Positions 1 through 12,537 are shown, counted from the first letter of the stretch. The stretch: 64,000 bases of DNA from Cryptomeria japonica (GCF_030272615.1 NC_081406.1:213254997-213318996), one strand, 5' to 3'. Notes: a model not told the origin generated them from the sequence alone. Program-made: numbers and translations.

Positions 1-1287
1 ACTTGATTGACCAAGACATGATGAAAGAAGATAAACTGTCCAGCTTGATTCAATGTGATGAAACTGAACACCCGATTAGATTGAGTGTGATCAAAGATAC
101 TCTTTAAACCCTTGATTGAGTTTAAACGAATAATCAATTTAATGAAAAGCGATGAAACTGATTAACGTTAAGAGATTGATTCAGACGAAGACAATATCAG
201 CTTGATATGAAGTGATAAAACTAATACGCCCCTAGCGATTGATTCAATTCAGATGAAGCTTAGCTGCTTGAAGATTTGAAAATTTTCTCGACATTGAAGA
301 TGTGAGGTCATAAGGTCACAAGTATGCCCCCTCGAGAGCGAAATCAAAAGATAGCGAGGGTACATGATGATAGGCAATTTTGAGCGATGATAATGAATTG
401 AGCACAAATGATTTAGAGGAATTTTTTAAGATTAATCATGATGAGAAAAGTGAGCACAAATTTGATTTACGAGAAATTGAGCGCAAATTGGAGAAAGAGT
501 GAGTTTTTAATGAAAAGCGCTAAGTGGTCCAAATTTGATGAAATTGACTAGCAAAATGATCTCGAATTTTGATTTCGATCTCAAAAAATGGAATCAGGAT
601 GGGCAAATTAGCTAAGGGTTCAATTTTCATGTCCATCGGAGCAAGTTGAAAAATTAGGGTTTTGGCTATATATGGGTAAAAAGTGTCACTTTCAATTCAT
701 TTTAACCCTCCATGTTTGAAAATTCAAAAAGCCTTATGTGAAGAAAAATGGTGGTTCCCACTCATATGCATCGATTCAAGCACCAAAGATGACATAATCG
801 ACCTTGAAACTACGAGCCAGCAGTAAGTGATCGATCTTAAGCCCGTTGATCATTTCAATTTTGAATTTTTTTGTTGATTTTTCAAGTTTTTGGCATGTTG
901 AAGTCGGGTTTTTACATTTTGTCGTGTGAGATAGGATCTTGTCTCATATGACAAACTGTTAAATTTTGTTTTGTTGTTTAGAGTCATTAGTTTTGTCATT
1001 CTAACCCCACCCTTCTATTGTACGAAAACATTCATAAGAGACCATTTTGTCATCCGGGGTCTAATCTTTTGTCGTATAGGAGTCTTTTATCTTACGAGGC
1101 CTAATCATGACTCGTATGAGTTGCTGCCCTTCTGTGTTTTGTCGTTTGGAAAATAGTGGGCATTTTTGAAAGTCTAAACTTGAAATTTTGATTTTGCAAT
1201 TGACGTAGTTGGATTTGCGTGATGTTTTACTTCTCTTGTAGGCTTATTTAGGATGTTTTATGATGCTTTGTTGTTTGATTTTTGTAG
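1..1287. other. Upstream/intron-like region of the first PMD pseudogene, no gene seen
   Basis: AT-rich sequence without a convincing coding frame; the 61-codon ORF near 971 resembles nothing I know. A TATA-like stretch (TATATATGG) lies near 668-676. The right edge is a good 3' splice acceptor: a T-rich tract ending in TTTTTGTAG at 1279-1287, directly followed by the open PMD frame. The second PMD copy in this window has an equivalent acceptor at the same place, so this stretch is probably intron plus upstream sequence of that gene. Confidence 0.45.
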
Positions 1288-3145
1288 GTTCGATTGCCTC
1301 ATGTGCTCTTTAGGTGTGTTTATCCACCTATGATGACCTTAGTTCGGCATCTTTTAGAGGTTGAGCAGGCACATATTGATTTGTGCAGTTTGACACACCT
1401 TCTTAGATTACCAAACATCCGTGTGAATCACAGTATGCTCACAACGTTAGTTGAGAGATTTCATTCAGAGCATAATACCTTTCATTTGCCAGTTGGGGAG
1501 ATGACCATCACTCCTGAGGATGTTTATAGGATTCTCCGTATCCCTTTTTTCGGGGGTAGGGTGGATTATGATGCAGCGCAGCTTCCTAGATTGCAAGCAA
1601 TCAGGCATGTATTCGGGGATCCTAATATCTTGACACATTCCATCAATTGGGACATCATAATGAGCAGGTATAGTGAGGAGTTTCCTCTTGCTTGTGTTCT
1701 AGCAAGTGTTATCGACTGCTTTCTGATGCCAGATAGGGGATAACAAGGATTCTAGTGTGGATGGGGCAGGATGTTGGAGAGGATGATGGAGACTCCTTAG
1801 ATACTAGGTTGGGGTTCATGTATATTAGCACACATGTATCGTGAGATGCATGAGATTGTGTACAGAGAGGGAAATAGAATGGTTGTAGGTGTCTTGATCT
1901 TACAGATATGGGCTTGGGAGCACCTACCAGTATGCCGACCGATTATAGATGATAGCAGAGAGCCTGGTCAATTGATTGTGTACAGGTATTCAGGCTATGT
2001 TACACAGCCCCATCTGGGCAAGATTTATTTTTGGAGATGACAGTTGGATGACTTGATAGCTTTTGTATGGAGACCTTACAGGGGCTTAGATCCATGGGAT
2101 GACTGGAGGATTGTACACAGGGATCTTTTTGTTACATGCCCACTCATTGGCAGATTGTAGACTGTAGTGGAGCGATTTGTGGTATCTCGAGTGATGAGGC
2201 AGTATGGTAGGCCTCAGGAGTTCTCGCAGGAGTACACAACATACATGAGATATACTGACAAGGAGAGGTGGGGATGGTCACCAAGGTTATCATAAGCCCT
2301 GAGTATGCAGGAGTTGACTAGATTGTAGAGACTTCGATGGGATTACATGGATGATGTTGCAGATGTGGGGGTATTTCCCCAGTATAGGGATTGGTTCCAA
2401 CAGCATCCATTTCCCAGATTCACAGATCCAGCTGAGAAGGCTCCTTGTATTAAGGAGGTTGAGCATGATGCCCCTGCACAGGGCTAGGGATAGGGACAAA
2501 GAGCCAAGGCTCTGACGCAGGTAGGTGGCAATCCTGGTGCTAGTAGCAACAAGATATGAGCTAGTGGTAGGCACTAGAGAGGAGAGGTTGGATCCCTAGG
2601 GACTGTTGGAGTGAGGCTTGGAAGAGTGAGGGTGCCAGAGGGTGGAGGAGAGGAGGAGAGAGCAGTGTCGAGATAGGTCCGGTAGAGGAGAGAGAAGCAG
2701 GGGGGAGCTAGAGGTGGAGATGGGGGGGATGGAGGCAGAGATGGAGGCAGAGAGCCTACAAGGGATGAGGGGGCTGACACAATGCGGTTGATGAGAGAAT
2801 GCCTAACAAGGTTATAGTCACAGTTGACAATGGCATAGACTCAATTGGCAGATCGAGACCAATCGCTAGTGGAGCTTAGGGTTGAACGTGATCGTCAGGT
2901 CGCAAAGATGAGAGCAGAGAGGAGGGCAGAAATAGATGCTTTGTGGTAGGAGGTTTTGCACCAGACCAGTCGAGCGACTTATTATGTTGCATCTTATAGC
3001 GTAGTTGTTCCTGTAGCATAGTAGGTTGTACTGTACTCGTAGTATATGGCACGATCAAAGGGAGCTCGAGCACCTCTTCAAGATCCCAGTTAGCAGGCTC
3101 CACCTCCTCCATCAGGCAATGAGGGAGATGCTGAGAGCTAGATAT
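1288..3145 (+). pseudogene. Plant mobile domain (PMD, MAIN-like) protein, decayed
   Basis: The frame opens at a splice acceptor (1286-1287) and reads a typical PMD: LVERFHSEHNTFHLPVGEMT, then ITPEDVYRILRIP, around residues 50-85. It continues with a PDRG motif at about 1735 and the segment around LPVCRPIIDDSREPG (1925-1965), and runs on in fragments to about 2480. A Gly/Arg-rich stretch follows (2580-2780), then a charged coiled-coil-like end (about 2850-2945, ELRVERDRQVAKMRAERRAE). In-frame stops (for example 1741-1743, 2038-2040) and frame changes kill it. PMD proteins (PF10536) include host genes such as MAIN, but most copies ride in transposons. The copy at 48310-50279 has the same order of parts, so this is probably a repeat-borne gene. 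Confidence 0.75.
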
Positions 3146-3247
3146 TCTTTTTGTAGAGACACCCATTTTTTTGTAGCCATATGATTCTTGCTCCGATGGG
3201 AGTTTGTATATATCAGCTGACATCATTTTGTACTCTGAGACTTTATA

Positions 3248-3248
<1 letters not shown>

Positions 3249-3328
<80 letters not shown>
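3249..3328. repeat. (TA)n microsatellite
   Basis: About 39 uninterrupted TA dinucleotides just downstream of the first PMD pseudogene. It creates artefactual Tyr/Ile ORFs on both strands. Slippage is expected, so length should vary between individuals. Confidence 0.98.
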
Positions 3329-3329
<1 letters not shown>

Positions 3330-3359
3330 GAGATCTGATTTGACTTCATTGCACTTGTG

Positions 3360-4730
3360 TTGATTTGATTATGAGATGCTTTCTATATGCTTTAATCTAT
3401 ATGTATGCATTTCTTATTTAGCATGAATGTATGTAATGCAAATGAATATGAATGTCTATTTTTGTTTCTTTTCATATACAAGTAAATGATGATGCAAATA
3501 AATGAGGAGAATGGGTAACTAGTAATGCAAATGTTTATTTTTCTTCATGCAATAAGGTGGATTCAAATGAATGATAGTGAATGTATGAATCTATGTAAAA
3601 TGCTTATGTATGCAGCTTAACATCTTAATACACAAGTACTCGATCACAGAAATGATGAGGAAGAAACCACTTAGCAAAGAAATGATGAAGCTTCAAACCC
3701 TCATTCAGAAGATAAAGAGAGTGTTGTTACCATACCAAAATCACTCTAAATTCACAAGATGTAGAATTAAATGCAACATGAGATGCAATCCTAAACCTAG
3801 TCACTAGATTTTGAAAAGCTTAATTTTCATCATTGAGCATTTTACAACCACAATAGACAGATTAGAGTTTCTTTCTTTTCATGTGCAATATTAATTATCT
3901 TGTCCACAATGACCCTTTTTTCATTCATATCCTTGGACAGATTTCGTAGGGACCTGGATTGCATGATAAAGAAATTCCCTCAAAATAGGCAAAGAAATGA
4001 TGGGAACCTCCTTGTAGCATACAAATAAGCGGAGTTGAGGTATGTGTGGTGATTTCACATTAATGTGAAGACACTTATCACAGACACCCAACTGATTAGA
4101 TGTTTTTCAGATCATCGAAATCATTCCTACAAGTAGAAAACAAGGAAAATATTATGCCCACAATCCTTTCTCCTCTTAGTCAAGATATACTTCCTCGAGT
4201 TACTTAGAGGGATAATAATTGAAAACCAATATAAAAGACAACACACAAAGAAAATTTCATGCATATCTCAAACTATTTAGTGATTATTTTCAGTAATGTT
4301 ATTTTTCTTGTTTACTCAATGATAAAAACTCTTCAGTAGTCAGGAGACAGGTGACTAACTTAGAGTGGACGACCAGGTTTCACTGACGTAAAGTTGACTT
4401 GGTTGATACTGCTTAGGACATGCAATGTGCTCTTCTTGATTATCTAAGACTAGGAAATTGATCGATTTCAAGCCATGAGGGTTCCAAAGAACCAGGATGT
4501 CACAAAAGTGACTGAAATATGTACAAGCGAAAGCAAAGATGCATGAAAGCGGGAATGCCAACATTGCATTAATAGATGGAGCACTTGAGTACAAGAGGCA
4601 CCTATTTGCCAGGTTTTCACCTGCTTGGCAGAGATTCCTTTTTTTTTTTTACCAAGGTGCATGTTTATTAGGTTTTTACCAAGGCATTTTCTCTCTTTTT
4701 CCCCTTTTTTTTCGTTTTTGAGTTTTTTTT
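3360..4730. other. No gene recognised; possibly 3' end of the TAT-type gypsy
   Basis: AT-rich, with only short ORFs in competing frames and no known domain. As it lies downstream (on the minus strand) of the TAT integrase, the 3' untranslated part and 3' LTR of that element could be here. I could not find a polypurine tract, an LTR end or a target-site duplication. Confidence 0.4.
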
Positions 4731-4737
4731 TGAGTTT

Positions 4738-4872
4738 CTTCAGAACTTTTTCTGATTTTAGGATTTCTTTAGGACATTTTATGATTTTCAGGATTTCTTC
4801 AGGACTTTTTCTGATTTTTAGGATTTTGTTCAGGAGTTTTTCTAATTTTTAGGATTTCTTTAGGACTTTTTA
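4738..4872. repeat. Degenerate ~31-bp tandem repeat
   Basis: About four and a half units built on CTTCAGGACTTTTTCTGATT followed by TTTAGGATTT, with point changes between units. It lies directly downstream of the TAT integrase C-terminus on the minus strand and may be a 3' UTR minisatellite of that element. Confidence 0.75.
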
Positions 4873-4894
4873 GCTACAGAGGCTGCTGGAGCAG

Positions 4895-6060
4895 AAAATA
4901 TTTAGGTGAAGCATTTCTTTAGATGGATGGTGTTGATCAGTTCATAGAGCTATTCTCCTTCTAATGTTGAGAGTTGATAGGCACCATAGCCAAAATTTGT
5001 AGTAATGATATAGGGACCCAACCAGTTGGGTTCAAACTTCCCTTTGTCGTCTCAAAACTGTTGATTTTTAGGATTTTCTCTTAGAACTAGGTCACCAACC
5101 TGAAATTCTCTTTGTCGAACCTTCTTGTTATATCCTCTAGACATTCTCTTTTGATACGCTCTAAGATGATCAAACTCCACTTGTCGATGCTCATTCAACA
5201 ATTCGAGCTCTTGCAATCTAGATATTATATAGACTTCATCAGTAACAAGACCTTGCAAAGAAACTCTTAGAGATGGTATTTCCACCTCAATAGGTAATAC
5301 TACTTCGGACTCATACACCAAAGAAAAAGGTGTAGCCCCAGTAGGTGTTTTGACACTTGTTCTATAAGCCCATAGGGCAGGATTGAGCTGCAGATGCCAA
5401 TCCTTTCCAAATTTATTGATTGTCCTATGTAAGATAGTCAACAAATTCTTGTTAGATGCTTCGGCTTGTCCATTACCTTAAGGGTAGTATGCAGATGACC
5501 AGTGTTGTTTTATTTTGAATTTTTCATAGAGTTCATTTAGATCTTTGTTCTTGAATTGTCCTCCATTGTTAGTTATAATGGATGAAGTTATACCATACCC
5601 GCAGATGATATAATTAAGAATAAACAAAGCTACTTGTTTACCGGTTGCTTTGATGAGCGAAACAACTTCTACCCACTTAGTGAAGTACTCAATGGTAGTG
5701 ATAATAAATTTGTGTCTATTAGATGATGCAGGATATATTTGGCCAATTAGATCAAATGCCCACTGTTGAAAGGGCCAGTGTGTCACAAAGGGTATGAGAT
5801 CCCTTGCTGGAGCATGGATAAGGTGCCCATGTAGTTGACACTTTTCACAAGTTTTAGCAAATTTTATAGCTTCTTTCTCCATGTCTAGCCAGTAGTAGCC
5901 AACCCTTAGTAGTTTTCATGCTAAAGTTAGACCATTCGAATGGGATCCACAAACACCTTCATGAACCTCAGATAATGCATGTTGGGACTCCTTAGTTTCT
6001 AGACATCTAAGCAAAGTATTATCTAAACCTCACCTAAATAGGTCGTTAGCAATGATGACA
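4895..6060 (-). pseudogene. TAT-type integrase
   Basis: Read on minus from about 6060. The HHCC zinc-binding part is recognisable (ALSEVHEGVCGSH, then KTCEKCQLHG at 5848-5820). The catalytic core follows, with first Asp in WAFDLIGQI, second position in IITNNGGQF (Asp replaced by Asn) and Glu in GNGQAEASN. The C-terminal domain (5444-4900) has LNPALWAYRTSVKTPTGATP and a GKFEPNWLGPYII-like end. A stop at 5478-5480 splits core and C-terminal domain, and others lie upstream. The D-to-N change at a metal-binding residue would abolish strand transfer even without the stops. A plus-strand relative sits at 19830-21115. Confidence 0.88.
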
Positions 6061-6097
6061 TACATGACGAATTTCAGATTAGGTTCCTTTTTTCATT

Positions 6098-6673
6098 TCA
6101 GGAAAGATTAGTAGGGACAACTTGGTCACACAGGTAAGAGTAAATGTGGCTATAACGAGATGAGTCATGTCCAATAATAGAACAGATCATCTGGGACTCA
6201 GGAGAATCATAGGCAGGATAATGTAACTCTTCCACCAGGAATTCAAAGAAAAAATTAGATTCCTGTAGATGTGGTATAGATGCCAAAGTGGCCATTGCAT
6301 CTACTGCTCTATTTGCTGATCTAGGGAACTGCTGAAATGATATGAAGGTAAAGTATTTCTTGAGATCATCCACCATTCTCTTATAAGGCATCAGTTTCTC
6401 ATCTCTTGCTTGATATAGATCATTGATTTGGTTGATAATGAGTTAAGAATATCCACAGATGTGTAATTCAATAATCTTCCACTCGATGGCCAGCTTGATC
6501 CCATTTACCAAAGCTTCATATTCTACAATGTTGTTTGTGCAAGGGAAGAGAATCTTGTAATCTTTTAGGATTGAATTATTTTGGGAAGTAATAAAAAGTA
6601 TTCCGGCACCAGAACCATGTTGAGTGAAAAACCCATCAAAGAACATCTTCCATGATTGTTGAGTAAGGTGCAT
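6098..6673 (-). pseudogene. Second (archaeal-like) RNase H of the TAT element
   Basis: Two minus ORFs (6673-6443 and 6391-6098) give one RNase H fold: WKMFFDGFFTQHGSGAGIL (first catalytic Asp region), TNNIVEYEALVNGIKLAIEW (the EYEAL helix with the catalytic Glu), then FPRSANRAVDAMATLAS, where the last Asp lies. A frame break at 6392-6442 separates the halves. This domain is additional to the RNase H at the end of the RT ORF, which is what defines the TAT lineage. Confidence 0.82.
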
Positions 6674-6751
6674 GATTGATTCATCTAGGAATTCTATATG
6701 CAGAGGTTGATTGTCTTCAAGTGGAGCATCAACAAGTTGGTATGCAATAAC

Positions 6752-8170
6752 CTATCCTTTGATGGCTTTGCATTCCATATATTCAATATCAAATTTCGTA
6801 AGAACCATGACCCATTTGGCCAATCTTCCTATAAGAGTTGCTTTACTGAGAAGATATTTGAGCAGATCAATCTTGGCTACCAGCTTAATAGAGTGAGCTA
6901 ACATATAGTGCCTCAATTTTTGTGATGCAAAGACCAATGTCAAACATGCTTTCTCTATTATAGTGTAGTTCATTTCATAAGACACCAACATTCTGTTGAT
7001 ATAATATATAGCTCTCTCTTTTTTATTTTCATCTTGTTGTGCCAGAAGTTCCCCCAGTGAAGTATTTGTAGCTGATATGTATAGAATCAATGGCTTACCT
7101 TGAATTGGTGGCATTAATATGGGTAGATTAGAAAGATAATCTTTGAGTTGTTTTAAATGTTTTTCACAATCTTTATCCCAGTTGTATTGAACTCCTTTCC
7201 TTAATACCTTTGTGAAGGGTTGAGCTTTGTCTACTAGCTGAGATATAAAGTGCCTTATTGACTGAAGACGGCCCTGTAAACTTCTCATTTGACTAATATT
7301 CTTGGGTGAAGGCATTTCCATTATAACTTGGACCTTTTCAGGGTCAACCTCAATTCCTTTTTTTGAAATTATGTAACAAAGCAATTTTCCTAATGTTACT
7401 CCAAATGCACACTTTTTTGGATTTAACCAGAGCTTGAATCTTTCCATACTATCTAGTATGAGGCCTAGTTATTGAATATGCCTAGATTTCTTCATGGTTT
7501 TTACTAGGGTGTCATCAACATAATCTTCCATGTTTTTATGCATCATATCATGGAATATAGTGGTTACTTCTCTTTGGTAAGTTGCTTCTGCGTTCTTTAG
7601 CCCAAATGACATAACATTCCAGTAGAAGGTTCCCCATGCACATGTGAAAGTTGTCTTTTCTTGATCTTCAAGCACTATCTTGATCTGATTGTAACCAGAG
7701 AATCCATCCATTAATGAATACATCTCATATCTAGTAGTCATATCTACTATCATGTCAATGTTGGGCAATGGGAAATCATCTTTCAAACATGCTTTTTTGA
7801 GATCCTTGAAGTCTATGCAAACTCTAATAGATTTGTCTACCTTTGATATAGGTACTATGTTTGATATCCATTCTGCATAGTCTATAGCTCTAATAAATCC
7901 AACTTTTAGCATTTTTTCTAGTTTAGCCTTGACTAGTAGTGCCACATGAGGATGCATCTTACAGAGTTTTTGCTTGACTGGTTTAACTCCTAGTGTAATA
8001 GAGAGATGATGCATGATGAGATCAGGATCTAGTCCTAGCATATCTGAGTATGTCCATGAAAAGTTGATCTTCTTTTCTAAAAAAAAGTTGCTGAAATCTT
8101 TTAACTCTTCTGCTGATAGTGATTGAGCTAAATGAATTATATGTGGTGTTTCTTGACTCCCAATGTTCAC
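6752..8170 (-). pseudogene. Reverse transcriptase and RNase H of the TAT element
   Basis: ORF 8170-7469 holds the palm and fingers: IRVCIDFKDLKKACLKDDFP, YSLMDGFSGYNQI (first catalytic Asp), VMSFGLKNAEATYQR, and the catalytic box YVDDTLV near 7520. ORF 7447-6752 continues with the connection and RNase H (FSWTYS-type thumb, LYISATNTSLGELLAQ, then YYINRML). RT and RNase H are separated by a stop at 7469-7471 and a frame change. The YVDD box is intact, so RT here was lost by truncating changes rather than by active-site mutation. Confidence 0.9.
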
Positions 8171-9900
8171 TAGCTAAGTTGGCTCGATCAATATAGAAGA
8201 CCTCTCCTGGAAATGACTTGATATGTGGTGTTTCTTGACTCCCAATGTTGACTGGTTGAGTTGGCTCGATCAATATAGAAGACCTCTCTTGGAAATGACT
8301 TGGTAGTATATCAAGTATCTCACCTTCAAGCACCACAGAGAGGTTTTCACACTTAGGTACGTCCTTTATTTTTACTATTTTTGATTCTGACACCACCATA
8401 ACTTGGTTTTCTCCATCAGATCTCTTATTTTTCTTTTTTTGATTTTTATGACTGAGATACTTGATGTCTGTTTTAGTCATTTTCTTGCTTTTCTCACTGG
8501 TGGAAGAGTTCACTGGTTCCACTATATTAAGATAGTAGGCTAGTGTGTAGTCATTGGCGAAGGTGGGTATATTCAAGGGTTGGTTATAAAGACTACAATC
8601 AATCAGTTTAGGATGCATTAAGGATAAGGTTTGAATAGGCTCAAGGGAGTTCACGGTACTATCATCATGGCTTCGGACTGACCAATCAAGTTCTAGAAGA
8701 CTACCTTGCGTATGTGTCTCGAGACAAGGAAGAGTTACAACATGATTATCGAAACTCATGTTAGTATTTATTGGACCTAACCCAACCGACCTACTTCTAG
8801 CATCGTCACCTACTTCAGACTGGATTACATATTGTGGTGTGGCAATAACAGGGTCAATAGACAACATCTCAACATTCATGATAGCGTAGTCATAATGCAT
8901 TGTTGAATAATTGTTGTTATAAATAGAGCTCTTGTCTAAGTTATCAGAGTCATAATATGAAGTTTCTAACTTGTCTTCAAGTGGCTTAGTAAAAGTATAT
9001 ATAGTATCAATACCTACATCTTTGATGCTGCAAGTTCCTTCATGATTTGATTCATTGATCACTTGTATTTGACACACTTGTGAACATAACCTTGATGGTT
9101 TTGTTAATCCTTGTCATCTATTCCATTCAGATTCATTTGGGTTGATGACTAGTTCTATTTCTGCAGTTTCTAATTCTTCTTTTGTAGTTCCGTACCTGAT
9201 TTATCCTTTCTCATTAGAGGGAGAGTTAGTAGGTGAAGAAATTTCTTGTGTCCTTTCTTCCTCCAGCTATTGTTCATGGTCTTCTTGTCTTTTTAGTCTG
9301 ATTTCTTCTATTTCCTTTTGCATTTTTAGGCATATCAGCTCTTGTGCATCATCTATGATATCATTGGATTCTTCAGGGGCTTATGTAGTAGATGTATTTG
9401 AGAGGTGGTCTAGACCCCATTCATACTCATTTGAATTGGTTTCTGAATCATCTACTTTTTGTCTACTAGTATATGTTATCTAAATGTCCAGTGGTGTGAA
9501 CAATTCTCTGATTCTGTATACTTTGTCTCTCATATCCTTTGGGATTTCTACTTCCTGTGGTATTATATTTGATATAATTGGAACTTGATTACCATTTGTT
9601 TCCTCTCTCTAGGTTGGCAATTCTTTTTGTTCATCGTCACACTCTTTCTGAGTTTGTTGGGTATTAATTTCTTGTGTTGTTAAAGGTAGTACCATTTTCT
9701 TCCACTAAAGTTGATGGTGGGACATGTGCTTTTGATCTAATGACTTTCTTGGATCATATCCCAGTCCATCTTTATCATTGGTAGACTTAGTTTGTAATTG
9801 AATAGGTTCAACAATACCTTCTTGATGCTTTCCTAGAGGAACGATACCTGAATATCCCATGCGTTGAAGCATCTTATAGCCTAGACCATATTGTGTTAGG
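8022..9900 (-). pseudogene. Protease-RT linker region of the TAT element
   Basis: A 351-codon ORF (9077-8022) with no enzymatic motif. It is acidic/polar with a Lys-rich patch (KSKKMTKTDIKYLSHKNQKKK) near its middle. Its end overlaps the RT ORF in another frame because an 82-bp tandem duplication (8141-8304) shifts the frame. Upstream, 9078-9900 on minus is the same linker with stops. Long linkers between protease and RT are usual in TAT elements; no separate function is visible. Confidence 0.6.
8141..8304. repeat. 82-bp direct tandem duplication
   Basis: The block beginning ATGTGGTGTTTCTTGACTCC occurs at 8141 and again at 8223, with only a few differences through CTTGGAAATGACTT. The period of 82 is not a multiple of three, so it breaks the reading frame of the linker/RT polyprotein. 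Confidence 0.93.
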
Positions 9901-9920
9901 GAAATCTCACAATGTTGTAT

Positions 9921-10862
9921 TTATTTGTTTGCACTATCTTCTTTGAAAAGTGATTTGAGAACATCATCCTCTTCTATTTCATTTGTAAGAGAAGTAGAGG
10001 ATTTTATAAAGAGACCATCATAAATGACTTTTGGAGTTGAAGTTTGTGGCTTCATAACCTCTGATGGTTTTCCCGACTGTCTTGGTGATGGAGGAAGAGA
10101 CATTAGCGAGAGCACATGCTCTATCTTGTAGCCATCCATGCTAGTGTTTGTGATTTTCAATTTCTTTTCTAAATCTTTCAGCAAAGATTCTAAACTTTCA
10201 GATGTAGAGGCTGCTCGATTATGAGAAATAAAAGCATCGTCACTCTGCGTTAATGCATTGCAGGTATAGCTTGTATCGGCAGTAATACTGACTTCAACTC
10301 CATTATAAGGAAATTTCAAGCACTGATGATACATAGATGGTACTGCTTTCATTTCATGAATCCATGGCCTGCCTAGTAAGATGTTGTATGAAAGATGAAG
10401 ATCAAGGACCTAAAAAATGACATCTCTTTCTATAGGTCCTACCCTAATTGGTAATAGTACCAGACCCTTAGAGGTTCTTTCTTCTTCATCATAAGCCTTG
10501 GTTGTTATTTTCTTTGTTGGATCAATAACATTTTCATCAAATCTCAGCTATGTCAGTAGATTGTAGGTACAAATGTTCAACCTAGCGCCTCCATCTATCA
10601 AAACACATTTAACTCGGTGTTTATGGATCATAACTTTGATGTGTAATGGTTGATTATGTGGGTGACTTAGCGAGTTATCATTTTCTTCAGAGAAAGTGAG
10701 GTAATGAGGTGAAGTCAGGTGACCCACCATAGATTGAAACCGATCCACATCTAAATCTTTAGGGACACTAGTGGTGAGCAAAGCCTTGTCTAGGACCTCT
10801 CTATGAGCAGAAGAGATCTTAAGCAATTCCAAAATGGAGATTTGAGCATTGGTTCTCTTCAA
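9921..10862 (-). pseudogene. Aspartic protease region of the TAT element
   Basis: Minus ORF 10862-10548 ends with the active-site strand VKCVLIDGGARLNICTYNL, where D-G-G replaces the usual D-S/T-G. Reading on through stops gives [13 protein letters not shown] at about 10393-10355, a segment typical of the gypsy protease C-terminal part. ORF 10352-9921 continues ([16 protein letters not shown]) with a low-complexity tail. The KFPYNG segment is shared with element E at about 33590, which ties the two to one lineage. Confidence 0.78.
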
Positions 10863-12537
10863 TTGTTTGACAATACTATAACTAGGAGAAGATGATAAAG
10901 CCAGCTATTTTGATTTGGCTGTGATTGTGTCTGTTTGTCTATTTGGTAGATTTGATGTTGTTTGATCAAAAGTTGAGGAACTAGCTCCTTGGAGAGTAAC
11001 CTTCTTTTGAGCATGAGCCACAACTTTAGCAGTTTGTGCTTGATTTTGTTTATCCTAGATTATGATCACATTGCAATATTTAGGTTGGGAAGATTCAATC
11101 ATGTTGATCATGTTATCATTGTTAGTGTACGTATAATTGACTCTAGCTCCTCCCTTGGCTTTTGAGGAATCTCCTTGTTCATAAGTCGATAAGGGATCTT
11201 TAAAGGCCTTATGATCAGCATTTGTTGTGTGATTTCCAACAACAATCTTACCAACATCAATGAGATATTGGATTTCATGTCAGAGTTTCATGTAGTTGTT
11301 TATGTTATGTCCCTTGTTCCGATGGTAGTCATAGTATTCATTTTCTCTCCACCATTTGGGTTTAATTTTTGGGTCATATGGTCTAGAATTGCCTGGCAAT
11401 GTTATCAGATTATTTGCCAATAAAGTTTTAAAAGACGATTCATATGATTCATCTAGAGGAGTAAAATCATGCTTAGGTTTTGAAAGCCAAGGCTTTTTTT
11501 AAACCATTCTCTTGCTTTCTTCGGAGGAGTTTCTACTACAGTTCCAGCTGCCTTGAGTGCTTGCGTGCCACTAGCTAAGTTAAATATTGTAAAAAATTTT
11601 TTTGCTTTGATAGTATCTACCACTCCATCATTAACATCATTTTTGTTGTTATCTTTTCCATATTTCTAGTATTTTCTCTTTTCTTTAGAACTAGAACCTT
11701 ATGATGTTTCTTTCCAATGTGATATATCTCCCTTTTTTATAAGCACATTTACCATTCTGAGGGCATTATATACCATTTTGTTGAATGAAGGATATACTTG
11801 CATCTGGACACTATATTTTAATTCAAGGATTAAGTTGTTGACAAATATATCCGTCTTCTCAAGATCTAGAATAGTCCATGAATATCTAGAGAACATCTTT
11901 CTCCATTGTTGGAGAAAAGTGAGAAAGGGTTCTCCTATCTTTTGTTTGGTATTGCAAATCTCTATCATAGTCACTGGGTGACAAATGTTATAGGAGTATT
12001 TTAGAAGTAATAGTTGGATTAATTCTTCAAAAAAATTTATTCCCATAGGTAAAATTGAGAACCATTCCATAGCTTGCCCCCCTAAACTTCTCGGGAAAAG
12101 GCGCATGAGATACGTTTGGTCATGCATGAACTCCATACATAAAGCACAAAATTATCTGATATGATCTTGAGGGTCTATATTCCCATCATATTTGTCAAAC
12201 TTAGGCATTTCTACTCTTGAGAGAAATGGAGGCATGTAAAGGTTTTTGTCAAATGGAAATGGGTGTATTGTGTCCAGAGAATATTGTTTTGATGATTTAT
12301 CTTTGTTTTTTAGCGGTGACCTCAGTTTGTAATGCTTGCATTTGTTTTTTAAGCATTCCCAATGGTGTCTCTTCCTCTTTAGTGATGAGGGCCTCCACAT
12401 TATAACCAGTAGGAAGTTTGGCACCTTGCTTTGCTAATTCTAGGAAATAGTCTTCTTTTTCTCTTGCCATGATGACCTTCATCATTTTTTGGAACTCTTT
12501 ATCATTTTGGTATAGTAAAAAATCTTGGTGTTATGTG
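10863..12537 (-). pseudogene. Gag of the TAT element
   Basis: ORF 12136-11699 is a Retrotrans_gag domain (PF03732 type): FMHDQTYLMRLFPRSLGGQA, then WFSILPMGINFFEELIQLLL and IGEPFLTFLQQWR. The preceding part (12424-12152) has EMPKFDKYDGNIDPQDHI. Downstream near 11340-11290 is a degenerate zinc knuckle (YYDYHRNKGHNINNY) in which Cys positions have become Tyr, as expected from G-to-A change in TGY codons. The N-terminal part ends at about 12537, where the sequence switches to copia LTR DNA. Confidence 0.85.

Larger units (their letters stand above)
4895..12537 (-). mobile_element. Ty3/gypsy retrotransposon of TAT/Ogre type, decayed, no LTRs found
   Basis: Minus-strand order is gag (12.5-11.0 kb), protease (10.9-9.9), a long linker (9.9-8.0), RT and RNase H (8.17-6.75), a second RNase H (6.67-6.10), then integrase (6.06-4.90). 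A second, archaeal-like RNase H between RT-RH and integrase is the known hallmark of the TAT clade (Tat, Ogre, Retand), which supports that placement. Every module carries stops or frameshifts. The right end is truncated inside the N-terminal half of gag, where it meets copia LTR sequence and local duplications, so the 5' LTR and primer site are missing. Confidence 0.85.

Noticed and set aside
2876-3363. Long Tyr/Ile ORFs on both strands
   Set aside because: They are translations of the (TA)n microsatellite with short flanks.
9142-9483. 113-codon Ser-rich plus ORF
   Set aside because: It lies opposite the TAT linker region and has no domain; treated as a shadow.
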